Source: Nitzschia sp. pyKryTriq1
Lineage: Eukaryota; Bacillariophyta; Bacillariophyceae; Bacillariales; Bacillariaceae
Direction of reading: 5' to 3'
Length of the DNA: 64,000 nucleotides
Assembly: GCA_956465555.1 (NCBI GenBank)
Contig: OY101129.1
Span: 1,116,001-1,180,000, forward strand
The first letter of the stretch is position 1, and every line of letters begins with the position of its first letter. The position numbers and the translations under genes were made by a program. Positions 8,911 to 20,121 of this stretch are shown here, piece by piece. Under the pieces are notes generated by a model. That model made no database searches and was not told the origin of the DNA. It was given only the letters and a program-made list of their open reading frames with translations.

Positions 8911-10560
8911 CTAGCTAGCGAGAGATCTTTTCGCGATAGAGCGCTGCAGTAGAAGGGTCCGTAGATCCTCGTCCTGTGACGCTCCAGTTATCGTACGAGA
9001 AGTACCCGACGACGACTCGTTGTACTTATTGTACCGTAGCCATTCCGAAGTGTAGCTAAAATTAAGCCGGTCTTCTAGCTCGTAGAGCGTCTTCCACCAC
9101 AGATGGGTGGCACTCCATACTTTGCCACTGGCATTGCGGTATCGTTCGGGATGATGGGAAGTCTCCCAAGGTTTTCCATCGTAGTCACCTGTACCGAGAA
9201 AGTGTGCATGATCAATGTAGGGACTCGGTACATGACAAGAACCCCCCATTTGTACACTTGTGGGGGCAACACGACGACTCTTAAAGTTACACTGAAAGGG
9301 ACGCTCTGTAGCGTTGGCAAACGGGTTGTTCGATTGTGTGGTGATATTATTGTCCACCCGTTCCAGAACGGAGGTCCTATTTGGTCCAGGTCCATAATGC
9401 AGGATTTTTGTGGACAATATCTGAGTGACGTTCCTTCGGATAAAACGTGCGTAATGATAAAGCAGGCCTTGATCTCCGTTCGCGGCATAGAAGGTCCAGT
9501 CATGGAAGGGGAAGTTATTGCCTACGGCCGGATTGTCTTCCGAGAGCTCGACGCCCCATCCCTTTTTCCCGTTCCATCGCTTTCCAGCATCGATCATGGC
9601 GATCCTTTTGTGGACCAAACGCTTTAGTTCCTCCAGACCCTCCAAGTTGGGTTCCAGCAGGAAGAACCCCCCAATCAATGGTACCGATCGGGTGGCAAGA
9701 ATTATATTCGGTTTCATCGTAGTCTCACTGAATCGGAACATATAGTCTAGATTTGCCAGCGGAATCACGTCGCAATCCAGGTAAAGAATTCTGCGATACT
9801 CGGTGAGGCTCAAGAGTTCGATCTTGTTCATTTGGGACGTCACAAAGTTGACAGTAGTATCGGGAACAAACGGAGTGAAATATCGAATTTTGACACCTAG
9901 TGCTTCCAGTAGTTGAGCATCTTCGTTGGGAAGACTGTCATGTCCTCCTGTCATCGAGATCAAAGCCACTATATCACTGGTCGAGCCGAGACGATGAAAC
10001 ATTTCAGCAGCGATTAAGATGTTTGCCATGTACGGCTTGTAGGAACCCCTGTGTTGGTTGGGACCCCTCTCGTCTGGGTCTACTCGGAACATCATAAATA
10101 CGTAGGCATATGGTGACGAAGGGGAAGAATCACCATCATTACCATCACCATCATCGCGATTGGCAATTTCTGCGCTTGGTGGGGCTTGTTGTTGTTGTTG
10201 TTGTAGTAGTAGTTCGTCGAAACGAGTTGCCACTGGTAGAAAGAAAGCCAACTCCTGATTTCGAGGCCCGTCCTCGCCTACTACTACTCGTAGTTGTTGT
10301 TTTTCGACCACTGTCAAGGACTGTTTATAATTCCTCGCGCACAGGATGAACACCAAAATTAAGATAATCAACGTGCGAATGGCGGGTGGCAGCAGTGTCC
10401 TACTACGCCAAGTGCGAGTACTACGAGTAGCGTTCCTTGTTTCCCTGTTGGTACAAGTACTGATATTATCACGAGGCGCGGAGAATAAGGGAGGGGTTTG
10501 TAACACGAGACCTTCTTCTGCTCCTACTTCTCGTCTGCTACCGAACCACCATCTCAGCAT
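8911..10560 (-). CDS. GT8-family (glycogenin-like) glycosyltransferase, type II membrane protein
   Basis: The product has 549 residues. A membrane anchor (LLPPAIRTLIILILVFILCA) at about 56-75 follows a basic cytosolic tail, so the catalytic part should face the Golgi lumen. The catalytic part begins with YAYVFMMFRVD and contains YRRILYLDCDVIPLANLD, with the DxD metal/nucleotide-sugar motif at about residues 262-264. HDWTFYAANGDQGLLYHY and KILHYG match the later conserved blocks of glycogenin-like GT8 enzymes. A poly-Gln/low-complexity linker lies at about 118-150. Substrate and acceptor are unknown. The gene is convergent with the FCP gene (350 bp between stops). A copy of its 3' end lies at 6.5-6.7 kb. 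Confidence 0.8.
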   Translation of the reverse strand: MLRWWFGSRREVGAEEGLVLQTPPLFSAPRDNISTCTNRETRNATRSTRTWRSRTLLPPAIRTLIILILVFILCARNYKQSLTVVEKQQLRVVVGEDGPRNQELAFFLPVATRFDELLLQQQQQQAPPSAEIANRDDGDGNDGDSSPSSPYAYVFMMFRVDPDERGPNQHRGSYKPYMANILIAAEMFHRLGSTSDIVALISMTGGHDSLPNEDAQLLEALGVKIRYFTPFVPDTTVNFVTSQMNKIELLSLTEYRRILYLDCDVIPLANLDYMFRFSETTMKPNIILATRSVPLIGGFFLLEPNLEGLEELKRLVHKRIAMIDAGKRWNGKKGWGVELSEDNPAVGNNFPFHDWTFYAANGDQGLLYHYARFIRRNVTQILSTKILHYGPGPNRTSVLERVDNNITTQSNNPFANATERPFQCNFKSRRVAPTSVQMGGSCHVPSPYIDHAHFLGTGDYDGKPWETSHHPERYRNASGKVWSATHLWWKTLYELEDRLNFSYTSEWLRYNKYNESSSGTSRTITGASQDEDLRTLLLQRSIAKRSLAS

Positions 10561-10866
10561 CGTTTGCTGTTCCTACCGATACAAGTAGTGCAGAGAGAGA
10601 GAGAGAGCAGCGGAGGTTCGAGTATAGAGTACCGGTACTGACTGCAAAGCAGCTCTAGACAGTGTCAAGATCTTAATTGTGCCGCACAACATCAAGAAGA
10701 AGAATATCATCATCATCGTCATTGTCATTATTGTCATTATTATTATTTTACTGTCTACAATTCATTCATCGGCCGGCTCGCGCGGAATTCAAAAACAAAA
10801 AACATAAGCCAACCGCTCCCCGCGCGCTCACGCACCCTACTCCCCGCATCTCGAAGGCACTGCATG
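10561..10866. other. Gene-free stretch upstream of the GT8-like gene
   Basis: Contains a short (GA)n run near 10592-10607 and an ATC/ATT-rich stretch near 10690-10750. It presumably includes the promoter of the minus-strand glycosyltransferase. No gene is seen. Confidence 0.5.
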
Positions 10867-11505
10867 TTAAAAATCCGTGAGTTCTAGGCAGTGGCTAGAG
10901 TACTTGAAGGAATGTTGCGGCCAGAGCTCTCCATCAAGATCCGCACCAAGAGCAGTTGTCGAAGCAGGAGTGTAGTTGGGATTGCAATCCTCCATGTCTG
11001 CTGCTGCAATGATCTTGTCAATCAAAGCCCGTTGGTGCATGTGGATTCGCCCGTCGTTCTCTCGATCAATAGCAACTCCAAGAAAGGTAGTGAAGTCACC
11101 TTCAATGTCGAGTTCAAATCCTCGTTTTCTTAGCTCGCCAACGAACCACTCAATCATGTTTGGATCTTTGACTCCAAGACCACAGTCGTCCACGTAGGTG
11201 ACGAGAAGCATGTCCTTTTTGAAGAGGAAGCATGGATCAAATGAGCTCGGCTTGAATCCCATCTCATCCAGTCCCTTCCTGAGGTGCTCGTACCAAAGTT
11301 TAGGCGCAATGCTCAACCCGTACTGAGACTTTCGCAACTTGAGAATGGTACGCTCTCCAGGGCGTGCTTCCATCATGCATCGGTATCCTCGCGGCAAATA
11401 GGCGAATACGTAGCTGTTTGCAGCAGCTTTGTCGAGGTGGGCGATGTAGTTTAATGCCTTGTCCAAGCGGCTCTGTAGGCTGAGCAAAGGATATCGGTAC
11501 TGCAT
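10867..11505 (-). pseudogene. Ty1/copia retrotransposon reverse-transcriptase fragment
   Basis: About 210 residues match the middle of a copia polyprotein: VFAYLPRGYRC, ILKLRKSQYGLSIAPKLWYEHL, then LLVTYVDDCGLGV with the YVDD catalytic motif, then FTTFLGVAIDR. The upstream part of reverse transcriptase, integrase and gag are absent. On the other side similarity stops near HSFKYSS, before the RNase H region. There are no flanking LTRs that I can see, so this is a truncated relic of a diatom CoDi-type element. Confidence 0.85.
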
Positions 11506-12220
11506 CGCGTAGATGTCTGATAACCACTTAGAATGTACGGTGTTACTAAATCAGTAGATTCCAATTTTATAACAGTTTAGTCTGGACTAGGTTCTAGAAA
11601 CTACTCGTCTTCTGGGACTCATCACCTTCTGGATACTCTTGCGATAATACTGGCGAGACGAGGACACAAGATCCATTGTTAAAATAGGATCTTTGCGAAT
11701 ACCAGTGTTCATAAATAAAAGTTTCCAAGCAGGATTCGAACAAGATTCCAAGCTTCCGAGTATAGTTTCCGCCTTCAGTCGTGTCCGACTTAATCGAATA
11801 AATAATGATGTCGGACGTGTCCGACATCTCAACTGCACCTTTCTTGTGCGAGAATAATTCATCGTGCTGGTTGTACTGTATACAGGACTACTCGTAAAAG
11901 CACGAACATGATGTATGTTGCGGTCTCGGTTGTACCCGTAGTATCTCCCTATGGTCTATTGTTGCCTTTTCTTCCTTTTTTCCTTTGTGTAATACGTAAT
12001 ACTGGCATCACATATCACATCAAACGAATCATCCGCATCATCCGCATCGCATCCATCATCATCATCCATCTACAGTATCAATGTTTTAATGGTGGAAGCA
12101 AATCCAGTATATAATCATAATCCAAAAGGAGAAGCGGGTTGTTATACTAGCTAGTAGCTAGTAGAAGATAGAAAAAGGAAAAGAAGGAATAGCAGCAGCA
12201 GCAGCAGCAGCAACACCAAC
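11506..12220. other. Intergenic between copia relic and ankyrin gene
   Basis: Contains a palindrome at 11807-11828, a simple ATC-rich stretch near 12020-12070, and a short CTAG-rich inverted motif near 12145-12165 just before the ankyrin gene. No coding sequence is supported. Confidence 0.5.
11807..11828. repeat. Palindrome with 10-bp arms
   Basis: GATGTCGGAC, a 2-base centre, then GTCCGACATC. A third half-site GTGTCCGAC lies at 11781-11789. This could be a protein-binding site or a relic of a transposon end; neither can be shown from sequence alone. Confidence 0.5.
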
Positions 12221-13738
12221 ATGATGACGTCGGAGGAGGAGGAGGACGACGAGAAGAAGATGAAGAAGCTAGTACTAGGATCTCAATTGTTGGAAGTCTG
12301 CCGACGAGCTCCCAGCGATTTGGCACGAATACGCAGTCTCATAATAGAGCAGGAAAGTAGTAGTAGTAGCAGTAGTAGTAGTAGCAGCAGCAATACTACT
12401 ACAGGGGTGTTGTCCTATCGCGATTCGGAAGAACGGAATGCCTTGCATATATTATGTGCCAACCGACCTCCTTTGGCCAGCGTCTCCTATCTGGTACAAC
12501 AGTCAAAGTCATCAACAAGTTCATCAAGAACTACTACTACTACAGCATCAGCAGCAACAACACGTGATAACAACAACAATGTCAGTTTATTATTACGACA
12601 ACGAACTTCCAAGGGCATGCTGCCCTTGCATTATGCCTGTCGAGAACAAGCGTCCCCCGAGGTCGTTCGATTTCTAATACAAGAATATCCCGAAAGTGTG
12701 CGTATTCCTACCGCCAGCAGCAGTGGTTGGTATCCGTTGCATTTGGCCTGCGCTCGATTATTTGCCTCTTCGATCCAGGTCATTCAAACGTTGTTGCAAG
12801 CGTGGCCCGAATCGGCCCAACAAGAAATTATTGCCAGGGATGGAAGACTGGCCTTGCATTTTGCCTGTGCCAATCAAGCCTCCTTGGACGTTATTCAATT
12901 GCTCGTCAAGTACAATCGACAGGCTATTCCTGTGCCAGATCAATACGAATGGACGCCCTTGCATATTGCGTGTGCGTATTATAAAAGCACAAGCAAAAGC
13001 ACTGATACTGAGGATATTATTATTATTAATCAAGACAAGAAGGAGGACGAGGATGAAGCTTTAAAAGTGATTCGATATTTGGTACAAGAATGCCCGGAAG
13101 GCTTTTTATTGGGAGAGATTCAAGGCAAGCTCGGCCGGTTGCCATTGCACGTGGCCTGTTGGGAAGGACAGAGTTTGGCAGTGATTCAATTTTTGATTCA
13201 AACCTGTCGATCGTCCGTTTTGGCACGGGATGCCGATGGATTGTTGCCCTTGCATTGTGCCTGTCAAGGAGGAGGAGGAATAAAGCAGCAGCAGCAGCAG
13301 CAGCAGCAGGCTTATGATGATGATGATGATGATTCGCTCAAAGTCATTCGATATTTGATCTATTTGGTACCGGCTTCGGCATTGGAATTGGGAAGAACGG
13401 TAGACGAGGTGGCACGATATGTATTCCAGCATCATGGCATCGCCGCAGGAGGTATTGGAGCTGGAGAGGATAGAACAAGGGCCTACACTGCCTTTTGTGA
13501 ATGGCTGATCCAAAATGTTCCGGCTCTGGCTGCTGCTACTACTACTACTACTACTTCTAGAGGACAAGCATCCTCATCCTCGCACCAACTACGAACCAAC
13601 TACGACAACAACAACGGTACGGCTTCATCATCCTACCCGGGCGAAATGCACATGATCATGCCTCCTCCACCCAGTTTTGCTCCAGCTATATCGACGCACC
13701 ATCGACACTCTCTCGAGCCGGCTTTGCTATTCAACCAT

Positions 13739-13769
<31 letters not shown>

Positions 13770-16700
13770 ATGATGGTATGTATGATAATGTTCTTCGTAT
13801 TGGACGATCGCTTTCGCCCCAACCAACCCCCGGAAGTGCTTCAGCGCCCCATTCGCCGGTCCAACAACATCCGCAACAGTCCAACAACAACGACAACAAC
13901 AACTCTACTACTACTATGCCTTTGTTGGCGTTGAGTCCCCAACATGTTCCCAAACATTCCCCCGAAGTCGTATTGGCCGGCCAAGAACTTCATGAAGCCT
14001 GTGAGGCACCGCAATCCTTTACGGATATTATTCGTATCCTTTCGGAACATCCGACATCGATTGAAATACGAACGTATGGGAAAATGTATCCCATTCATAC
14101 CGTTTGTCTCAATCAAGCTCCACCGGATATATTGGAATTTCTAGTCAGTCTCTTGCCGGAATCGATTCGACAAGTCGATGGAGAAGGGAATCTGCCATTG
14201 CATTTGGCATGTTATTCCGGAGCTCCTCTCGCATCGATTCAATTTCTAGTGAAAGAATGGCCCGAATCGTTGGAACGGACCAACAAACAAGGACAAGTTC
14301 CACTCGAACGAGCGCAACAACCTTTTTTGGACAATCCCGATGATACTATCATCGCCTTTTTGGAACGTCAAATGGTAGAATATCAACAACGTCAAGAGCA
14401 GCAAAAATCCAAGGCCGCCGCCGCCGCTGCTGCTGCGGCTGCAAGTCCTCGTTCCCACCAGCCTCCCCCGGCCAATTCTCCGCCAATAGGCCAAAGTAAT
14501 GTTTCTTACTACTCTCCACAGAAACAACAACAACAACAGCAGCAGCAGCAGCAGCAACAACATCGTTTCCATCCGCCCGCCTTTTCTCCCATGCCCCAGT
14601 CTTCGTTGACAGGAGGACAAAGCAGCAATCCTTACTACTCTCCGCAGAAACAACAGCAGCAGCAACAACATCAAGTAGGTGGGATACCAAACTATCCACC
14701 CAGTCAACAAGTCACCGTCACTACTTCACCATCCGCTCATCAAGCCAGCAGGCGTTTTGCAGTGTCTCCAGCAGCAGCAGCAGCGTCGGCGGCGGCGGCG
14801 TCCTCACTGCCACCCCCCATGGGAATTGACGAGCTTCGAGATAAATTGAATGCGTTGCGGAACAACAAAATGAAACAGAGTATTCATGATGAAGACGAGG
14901 AACCTGGTCCTGCTCGGTCCACTGGAAATACGAGTGGGGGTGGTGGCGTTGGTGGTAGAACAGCAGGCCCGACGCCAGCAGTTCCAAACTTGCCCTTTAC
15001 TACCACTCCGTTGGGCTGGTCTCGAAATCAAGGTGGACCAGTTGTAGTGCAGCAGCAGCAGCAGCAGCAGCATCGGAATCATCATCCCCATCGCCCTCCA
15101 AGTCCCCAGTCTTCGTCACCTTCAAATACGAGGATTGGACGACGAGCTCATCGTAGCCCGAGTCCTGGCCCGAAGAATCATCATCATCATCAAGTTCAAG
15201 CGGGTCCACCCAGCAGTCCCTCTGGCGGTCGCTCGAGTCGAAATAGCAGTCCGGGAAGTCGTTTGCGATTTCCAAGCCCGGGCCGGATCTTTGGGGGTGG
15301 AAGATCGAGCTGCAACAGTAGTCCAGCTCCTACTGCTGCTTCGGGTGGAAGAAGGATGATTCCTGGATTCGGTAGTGGTGGCGGTGCAAGAGTGAAGCGT
15401 GCCAATAGCGATACCTCGGAGCTTTCCGATTGGGCCGTCATGAGTTTACGAAGTGATGCGTCGTCGTCCGAACAAATCTCGTTGCCACCACGCCCGTATG
15501 AAGGCTTGGTTCGAAGCAGGAGTAGCGGGGAAGTCAGAGACGTCACTCCTACTTCTAGTACTACTCCAGCAATAACATCAACAGCAGCCGCACGGGCCAT
15601 GCCTATTCGGCAAGCGAGTCTCAATCGGACGTTTGAAGCGCCCGTGGTGCTCGAAGCCGGCACTTTGACCCAACAAGCAAGTCGTCGACCCGGTATCATG
15701 ATCGCCCAGGAACCAGCAACAAGACCTACTAATTCTGCCATGTATCGCGCCGCCCATGGTAACAACAACAACATCAACCCCACGCAAGCAGCCAACGCTT
15801 CTCGTCCGAATGCCACCGCTGCCGCCGGACGAGGTCAACCGTTTGTGAGATACAATGGGGGTACAGAAAGTCAAAATGCTGGTAGACGATCGCCGGTCCC
15901 TTCAAGGCCCATGCCTACTCGCCAAGCGAGTCTCAATCGGACGTTCGAAGCACCCGTGGTGGTGGAAGCTGGAACTTTGACGGAACGGGCGACTCGGCCT
16001 GGTGTGATGTCCGTCAATGAACCAGCAGCCAGACCCGATTCTGCCATGTACCGAGCCGCATATGGGAACATCAACACCACGCGGTCTACTAGTCCTTCCC
16101 GTCCGACGATAGCTTCGGGACGAGGTCAGGGCCAACCTTTGAGACAAAGCGAGAGCAATGACTCGTTGTCATCCCATCACCGATCACCGGCCCCTCCAAG
16201 ACCTATGCCCACTCGGCAAGCGAGTATTAATCGTACTTTTGAGGCACCCGTGGTGGTGGAAGCCGGAACCTTAACGGAACGAGCAACACGGCCCGGCGTA
16301 TTGTCTGTCAATGAGCCAGCAGCAAGACCCGATTCTGCCATGTACCGAGCCGCTCAAGGGAACCATAGCGGTCCAGGTCGTCCTACCACCCAGCATCCCA
16401 TTGCAGCACAACAACAAAACTCCTCGCGTCAATTTGGCTTCGATACTCCAGCCGGTGTCGATGAAGTTCGTGCGACGCTGGCGGCACTACGTGAATCGCA
16501 ACGGTCGCAACGGCTTCTACTAGACGCAGACGACTTTCCTGAGAATACTATCAACAATGAACAACAAGACACTGTAGTACCTCACAATGCGGCAAGTTCA
16601 TTTTATCGAGCAGCTATGGCTGAATCATCAGGACAGGCAAGAGAACAGTATCCTGGGACTCGGAGGGATCCACAGTCTACTGGTTCCGCTCCCGCCCAGC

Positions 16701-17119
16701 TGAGTTCGTTTTACCAAGCGGCACTACTCGGACAGGCAGCATCCCAGCACCGTAGTCCATCTTCTTCCTTTGTCCAATCCATTCCAGAAAGTGGAGATTT
16801 ACAGTCCCAGACGTATCCACTCAATGGTCCAGTCCTACCGCCTCATGCCAGTCTTTTCTATCGAGAGGCCATGGAAGCCAACACTCGTAGATCCCAAGCT
16901 GGTGCAGAAAACGTCAGTTCATTTTATCGAGATGCGTTGTATGCCGCAGGGCAGAGCGACGAACGACGAAGCAGCTTTCAACGCCCAGACAATCGTCTGG
17001 TACCACCGGACGATGTTTCCAATCGTGGCCAGCAGCGTACCGTGGGCACAGCGCCCACTACGCCGACTTCCTTTTACAGAGCTGCCATGATGGATGCCGA
17101 GGATCGCAACAATCATTAA
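12221..17119 (+). CDS. Large ankyrin-repeat protein with C-terminal FYR-type repeat motifs
   Basis: The uninterrupted frame encodes 1632 residues. Seven ankyrin repeats lie at about 70-400 (LHILCANRP, LPLHYACREQ, YPLHLACARL, LALHFACANQ, TPLHIACAYY, LPLHVACWEG, LPLHCACQGG). Two more lie at about 618-690 (YPIHTVCLNQ, LPLHLACYSG). The rest is low complexity (poly-Gln, Ala, Ser, Asn) and probably disordered. The C-terminal third has three ~100-residue repeats opening with MP[IT]RQAS[LI]NRTFEAPVV (about 1126, 1230, 1328), each ending in SAMYRAA. Five more copies of the motif follow (SSFYRAAM, SSFYQAAL, SLFYREAM, SSFYRDAL, TSFYRAAM). A helix motif G[IV]DE[LV]R..L.ALR occurs at about 867 and 1409. 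No enzymatic domain is present, so a scaffold role is an inference. The start ATGATGACGTCG follows a CAG-rich leader. Confidence 0.8.
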
Positions 17120-17571
17120 CAAATAATATTAATTCTGATGCAATGGTAGGCGGTAGACCAGTCGACGTATATCGAGGTTACGTGTACAAACGTCCTGCCA
17201 ATACTTCCACTCAAGTAGCTAGAGTAGCGATTTGCTCTCTACCGTACACATGCCGAGGATTCTTCCTCGCATTTATCGTTCGATCGTCGCGGCGCGATCG
17301 CCTCCAAACTTGACATGTAATAAAGAACGCGATGAGCGATGAGCGCTTTCATTTTTTCCAGCCTGAGCTTTATGATGTCATTCTCGTGATTCGTGTGGTG
17401 GCGGGAAGTTTCGTGGCGGCGCGGATGACGTACCGGTATGTCCTGGTACATACCAGGTACCGCTACAGTACGAATGAGTGAGCCTGGAAAGTACAAGACT
17501 TCTTGTACCGTTTGTCTGTCATCCGTATCAATACGTAACTACAGTGACAATATGTAGATAGGGGCGAACAC
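17120..17571. other. Intergenic 3' of the ankyrin gene
   Basis: No gene is supported. A short palindromic motif with arms GAAAGTACAAG and CTTGTAC lies near 17487-17508. A related palindrome occurs near 19214-19243. Confidence 0.45.
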
Positions 17572-17846
17572 TGCGTGCTTTTTCTCGTGCTTCATGACAT
17601 AATAATAATAACAGGAATGCGTGCATTTCCTCGTGCTTCATGAATGCGTGCATTTCCTCGTGCTTCATGACATAATAATAATAACAATAATGCGTGCATT
17701 TCCTCGTGCTTCATGACATAATAATAATAACAATAATGCGTGCATTTCCTCGTGCTTCATGACATAATAATAATAACAATAATGCGTGCATTTCCTGACA
17801 TAATAATAATAACAATAATGCGTGCATTTCCTCGTGCTGCACGACA
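17572..17846. repeat. 46-bp tandem repeat array
   Basis: About six partly irregular copies of a 46-bp unit containing GTGCATTTCCTCGTGCTTCA followed by (TAA)n and ACAATAATGC. Two copies lack internal pieces: one loses the TAA block near 17640 and one loses CTCGTGCTTCA near 17790. Frames through it are repeat artefacts. Confidence 0.85.
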
Positions 17847-17883
17847 TATACAATTAGTAGTCTACTACTGTCAATATATCAAT

Positions 17884-18096
17884 TTATGTAGTTTTACGTT
17901 TTCGAACCGAACGTTTGCAGCTCTCTGAGCAAAACATCCGCTCATTTTGTGCTCCCAAGTCACCAACTAGTAACTTGTATTTGGTACGGGCTTGTTCAGC
18001 ACAGAGCCTGTGAACATAGTTTTCACACTCTCTCCCGCTACAGAAGTGGAAGAGAGTGTGGTTGGGCTGGTGACATCCACCTAAAGTGGTATCCAC
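17884..18096 (-). pseudogene. Cys/His-rich zinc-finger-like terminal fragment
   Basis: The frame reads CHQPNHTLFHFCSGRECENY, then VHRLCAEQ, then MFCSESCKRSVRKRKTT before the stop. The spaced Cys and His residues and basic tail look like a small zinc-binding finger of the kind found at the ends of transposon-encoded proteins. It lies directly downstream, on the same strand, of the decayed recombinase at 18124-18855, so it is probably the 3' end of that same element. The family is not identified. Confidence 0.4.
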
Positions 18097-18123
18097 CCCA
18101 CACTTACCTCTCTTTATCTCCTA

Positions 18124-18855
18124 GTTCCATCGAAGGGATTGGCAAAAATATGTTTGTCATGAACGGACTCGCCTGTCTGATCTGCTTTGTGCTTGTCGTA
18201 CTTGCCAATAATGTTGTCTTCACCAAGTCGGAAGTTGTGCAAGCACAGAGTGCTGATCGAAATACTACGAGCCATAAATGCCCATTGTAATAGGCCAGAA
18301 GAGGGTGAGGGAAACAGGGTCGGCCTCTTGCTCTTCCATCCGCCCCTCGCTCTTTGCCTTCACTGCCTCTTTCCGGTAGCTGGCCATCCACTTATCCATT
18401 TCTATATAGTATGTTCTTGGTAGCGGTTCATTGGCTTGCTCGGAGCCATATAAAATGGCATCGTTGTATTTTCTCATGTTGATGAATGACATGAGTTTAC
18501 CATCATCCTTGTTCTTCCTTGATGCGAAGAAGGCAAGAATGATTCCGACATTAAGACCACGATACTTGAGGTCTTTCGTATTTTTGTATCTGAGGGACCT
18601 CTCCTGCTCCGAGAGGTCCCGCACACCACCCAAGGCACAATATTCTGGGTATGACGATTCCATGAATGTAATGATGTGCTGGATGCGGTTCCAGTAGTTT
18701 CTCGTGGTGGCTACTTTACGAGCATGTTCGTTGGTCTCGTCAAGGCCTTGTTGGTGGTCATCGGCCAATTGTAGGCTAGCCCCAATTATTTCAACATTCT
18801 CAGTCGCCTCCCTCTCATAAGGACGGATGTGACCAGTGCTCACAGGACGAGACAT
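18124..18855 (-). pseudogene. Decayed Crypton-like tyrosine-recombinase ORF
   Basis: A frame starting at ATG 18855 (MSRPVSTGHIRPYE) encodes an N-terminal helical, core-binding-like region (NYWNRIQHIITFMESSYPEY ... KYNDAILYGSEQANE ... EEQEADPVSLTLF). A frameshift and apparent small deletion near 18285-18295 follow. Continuity resumes in another frame as LLQWAFMARSISISTLCLHNF, where the Arg of MARS fits the first catalytic Arg of tyrosine recombinases. A second one-base frameshift leads into DKHIFANPFDGT. I recognise this as the recombinase-like ORF common in diatom genomes. The Crypton assignment is an inference. The catalytic Tyr region is absent. Confidence 0.5.
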
Positions 18856-20121
18856 CTTGGTGTTGTGAAGCCGTTGTGTGATGTGATATGTGATGTGATG
18901 CTGTGTGGCGTTGGCGTTGGCGTTGGTACTGTAGGATGCCAGCGAAATGCCAGCGAAATGCCAGCAAAATACCGCAGCAAAATACCAGAAGCAACTCGTT
19001 ACCGTACGTATTATTGAGGTACGAGGTATGTACTTGCATGATGCCGAAACACCGCGATATTTGCAGTGCAAATCGAATCATCCGATCGATCGGTATTAGT
19101 ACCTGATCGGTACAAGAAATCGAGCTCGCACTCTTGTACTTTCCAAGGAGTACCTGTGGTGCTACTCGAATTTACGCGATAACCCTCGAGAATTCTAAAA
19201 GCTGGTATCGGTGGAAAGTGCAAGGATTTCTTGTACTTTTACCTAAAAAGCTCGTAGAACAAGGACTTTTCTTGTACTTTCCACGATTATGTACCGGTAC
19301 ACCACCCAGCACAGCAGAGAGGCACAAAAAACCTTCGCCTCTCATGCGCTAATACAAAAGAGTAGACCAGGATACGAAGTACCAGGTACCCGGTACGAAC
19401 CAGGTAGGTACGTCATCATCCATCATCCACAATATGTGTGTACCACTACTGTAATTATGTTGTCTTTTTCTCCTTTTTTTCGTCATGATAATACTAACTA
19501 TTAAAATTATTACGATGATCGATAGAGCTAGCAAGGAGGAATCATTGGATTTATCCGCAGCAGCCCCTTGGTACTGTACCTGGTACGGCCCTTATTATAA
19601 ATAATCCGAAGCCTTTTATTATTCTACTGTTGTATCAATATCCGAGTAGTCGTATGCAGAAGTCCCCAAACGCAAGCAAATGTGAATGGAGCAATTGCGT
19701 CCAACTTGGTAGTAGTAGTGGTGAGGCCCGAATTCCTTTGGCACGATCGATTTCGCTGCCCGCTATTAGCTGGCTGCGTGGTGATGCTTGCCATCTACTA
19801 TGGTAGCTGTTCTCATATCCATAGCGAACGCAAGCACGGGACAAAACTTCTGCGAGATGCGAAGAAGAAAAATGAGAAGGAGAGGAAGCAAAACATGTCA
19901 ACTATTCCGAAGTCGGTACAACATCATGTGTATCGACAAACCCTTCGACAACCACAAATCTTGCAGTTTCAATAAGTTGATGGACCGATCGGAAAGCAGC
20001 AACAACTTTCCAACCGACAGACCATCACTGTTCCCATATCGTCATAAAATTGGAAGTCAAGAAATAATTATTCTAATACTCTGATCGATCACCAAAAGCA
20101 AGAAAACAAACCAAACCAAAC
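18856..20121. other. Intergenic between the recombinase relic and the H+-ATPase
   Basis: Includes the probable 5' flank of the relic (a GTTGGC-repeat near 18905-18930 and repeated GCCAGCGAAAT near 18938-18966). Several copies of a CTTGTACTTTCC-type motif lie at 19132-19290. The ATPase promoter lies near 19980-20121. No gene is supported. Confidence 0.45.

Noticed and set aside
10890-11200. Plus-strand frames across the copia fragment
   Set aside because: They lie antisense to the YVDD-containing reverse-transcriptase frame.
13106-13567. Ser/Leu-rich minus-strand frame opposite the ankyrin region
   Set aside because: It is the reverse reading of poly-Gln and poly-Asp coding triplets; the ankyrin frame on the plus strand is unambiguous.
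14246-15816. Several minus-strand frames of 100-206 residues under the ankyrin gene
   Set aside because: Leu/Ala-rich antisense readings of CAG/GCA repeats with no conserved pattern.
17665-17853. Cys/Tyr-rich frame in the 46-bp repeat array
   Set aside because: Translation of tandem repeat units; no start context and no homologue-like features.
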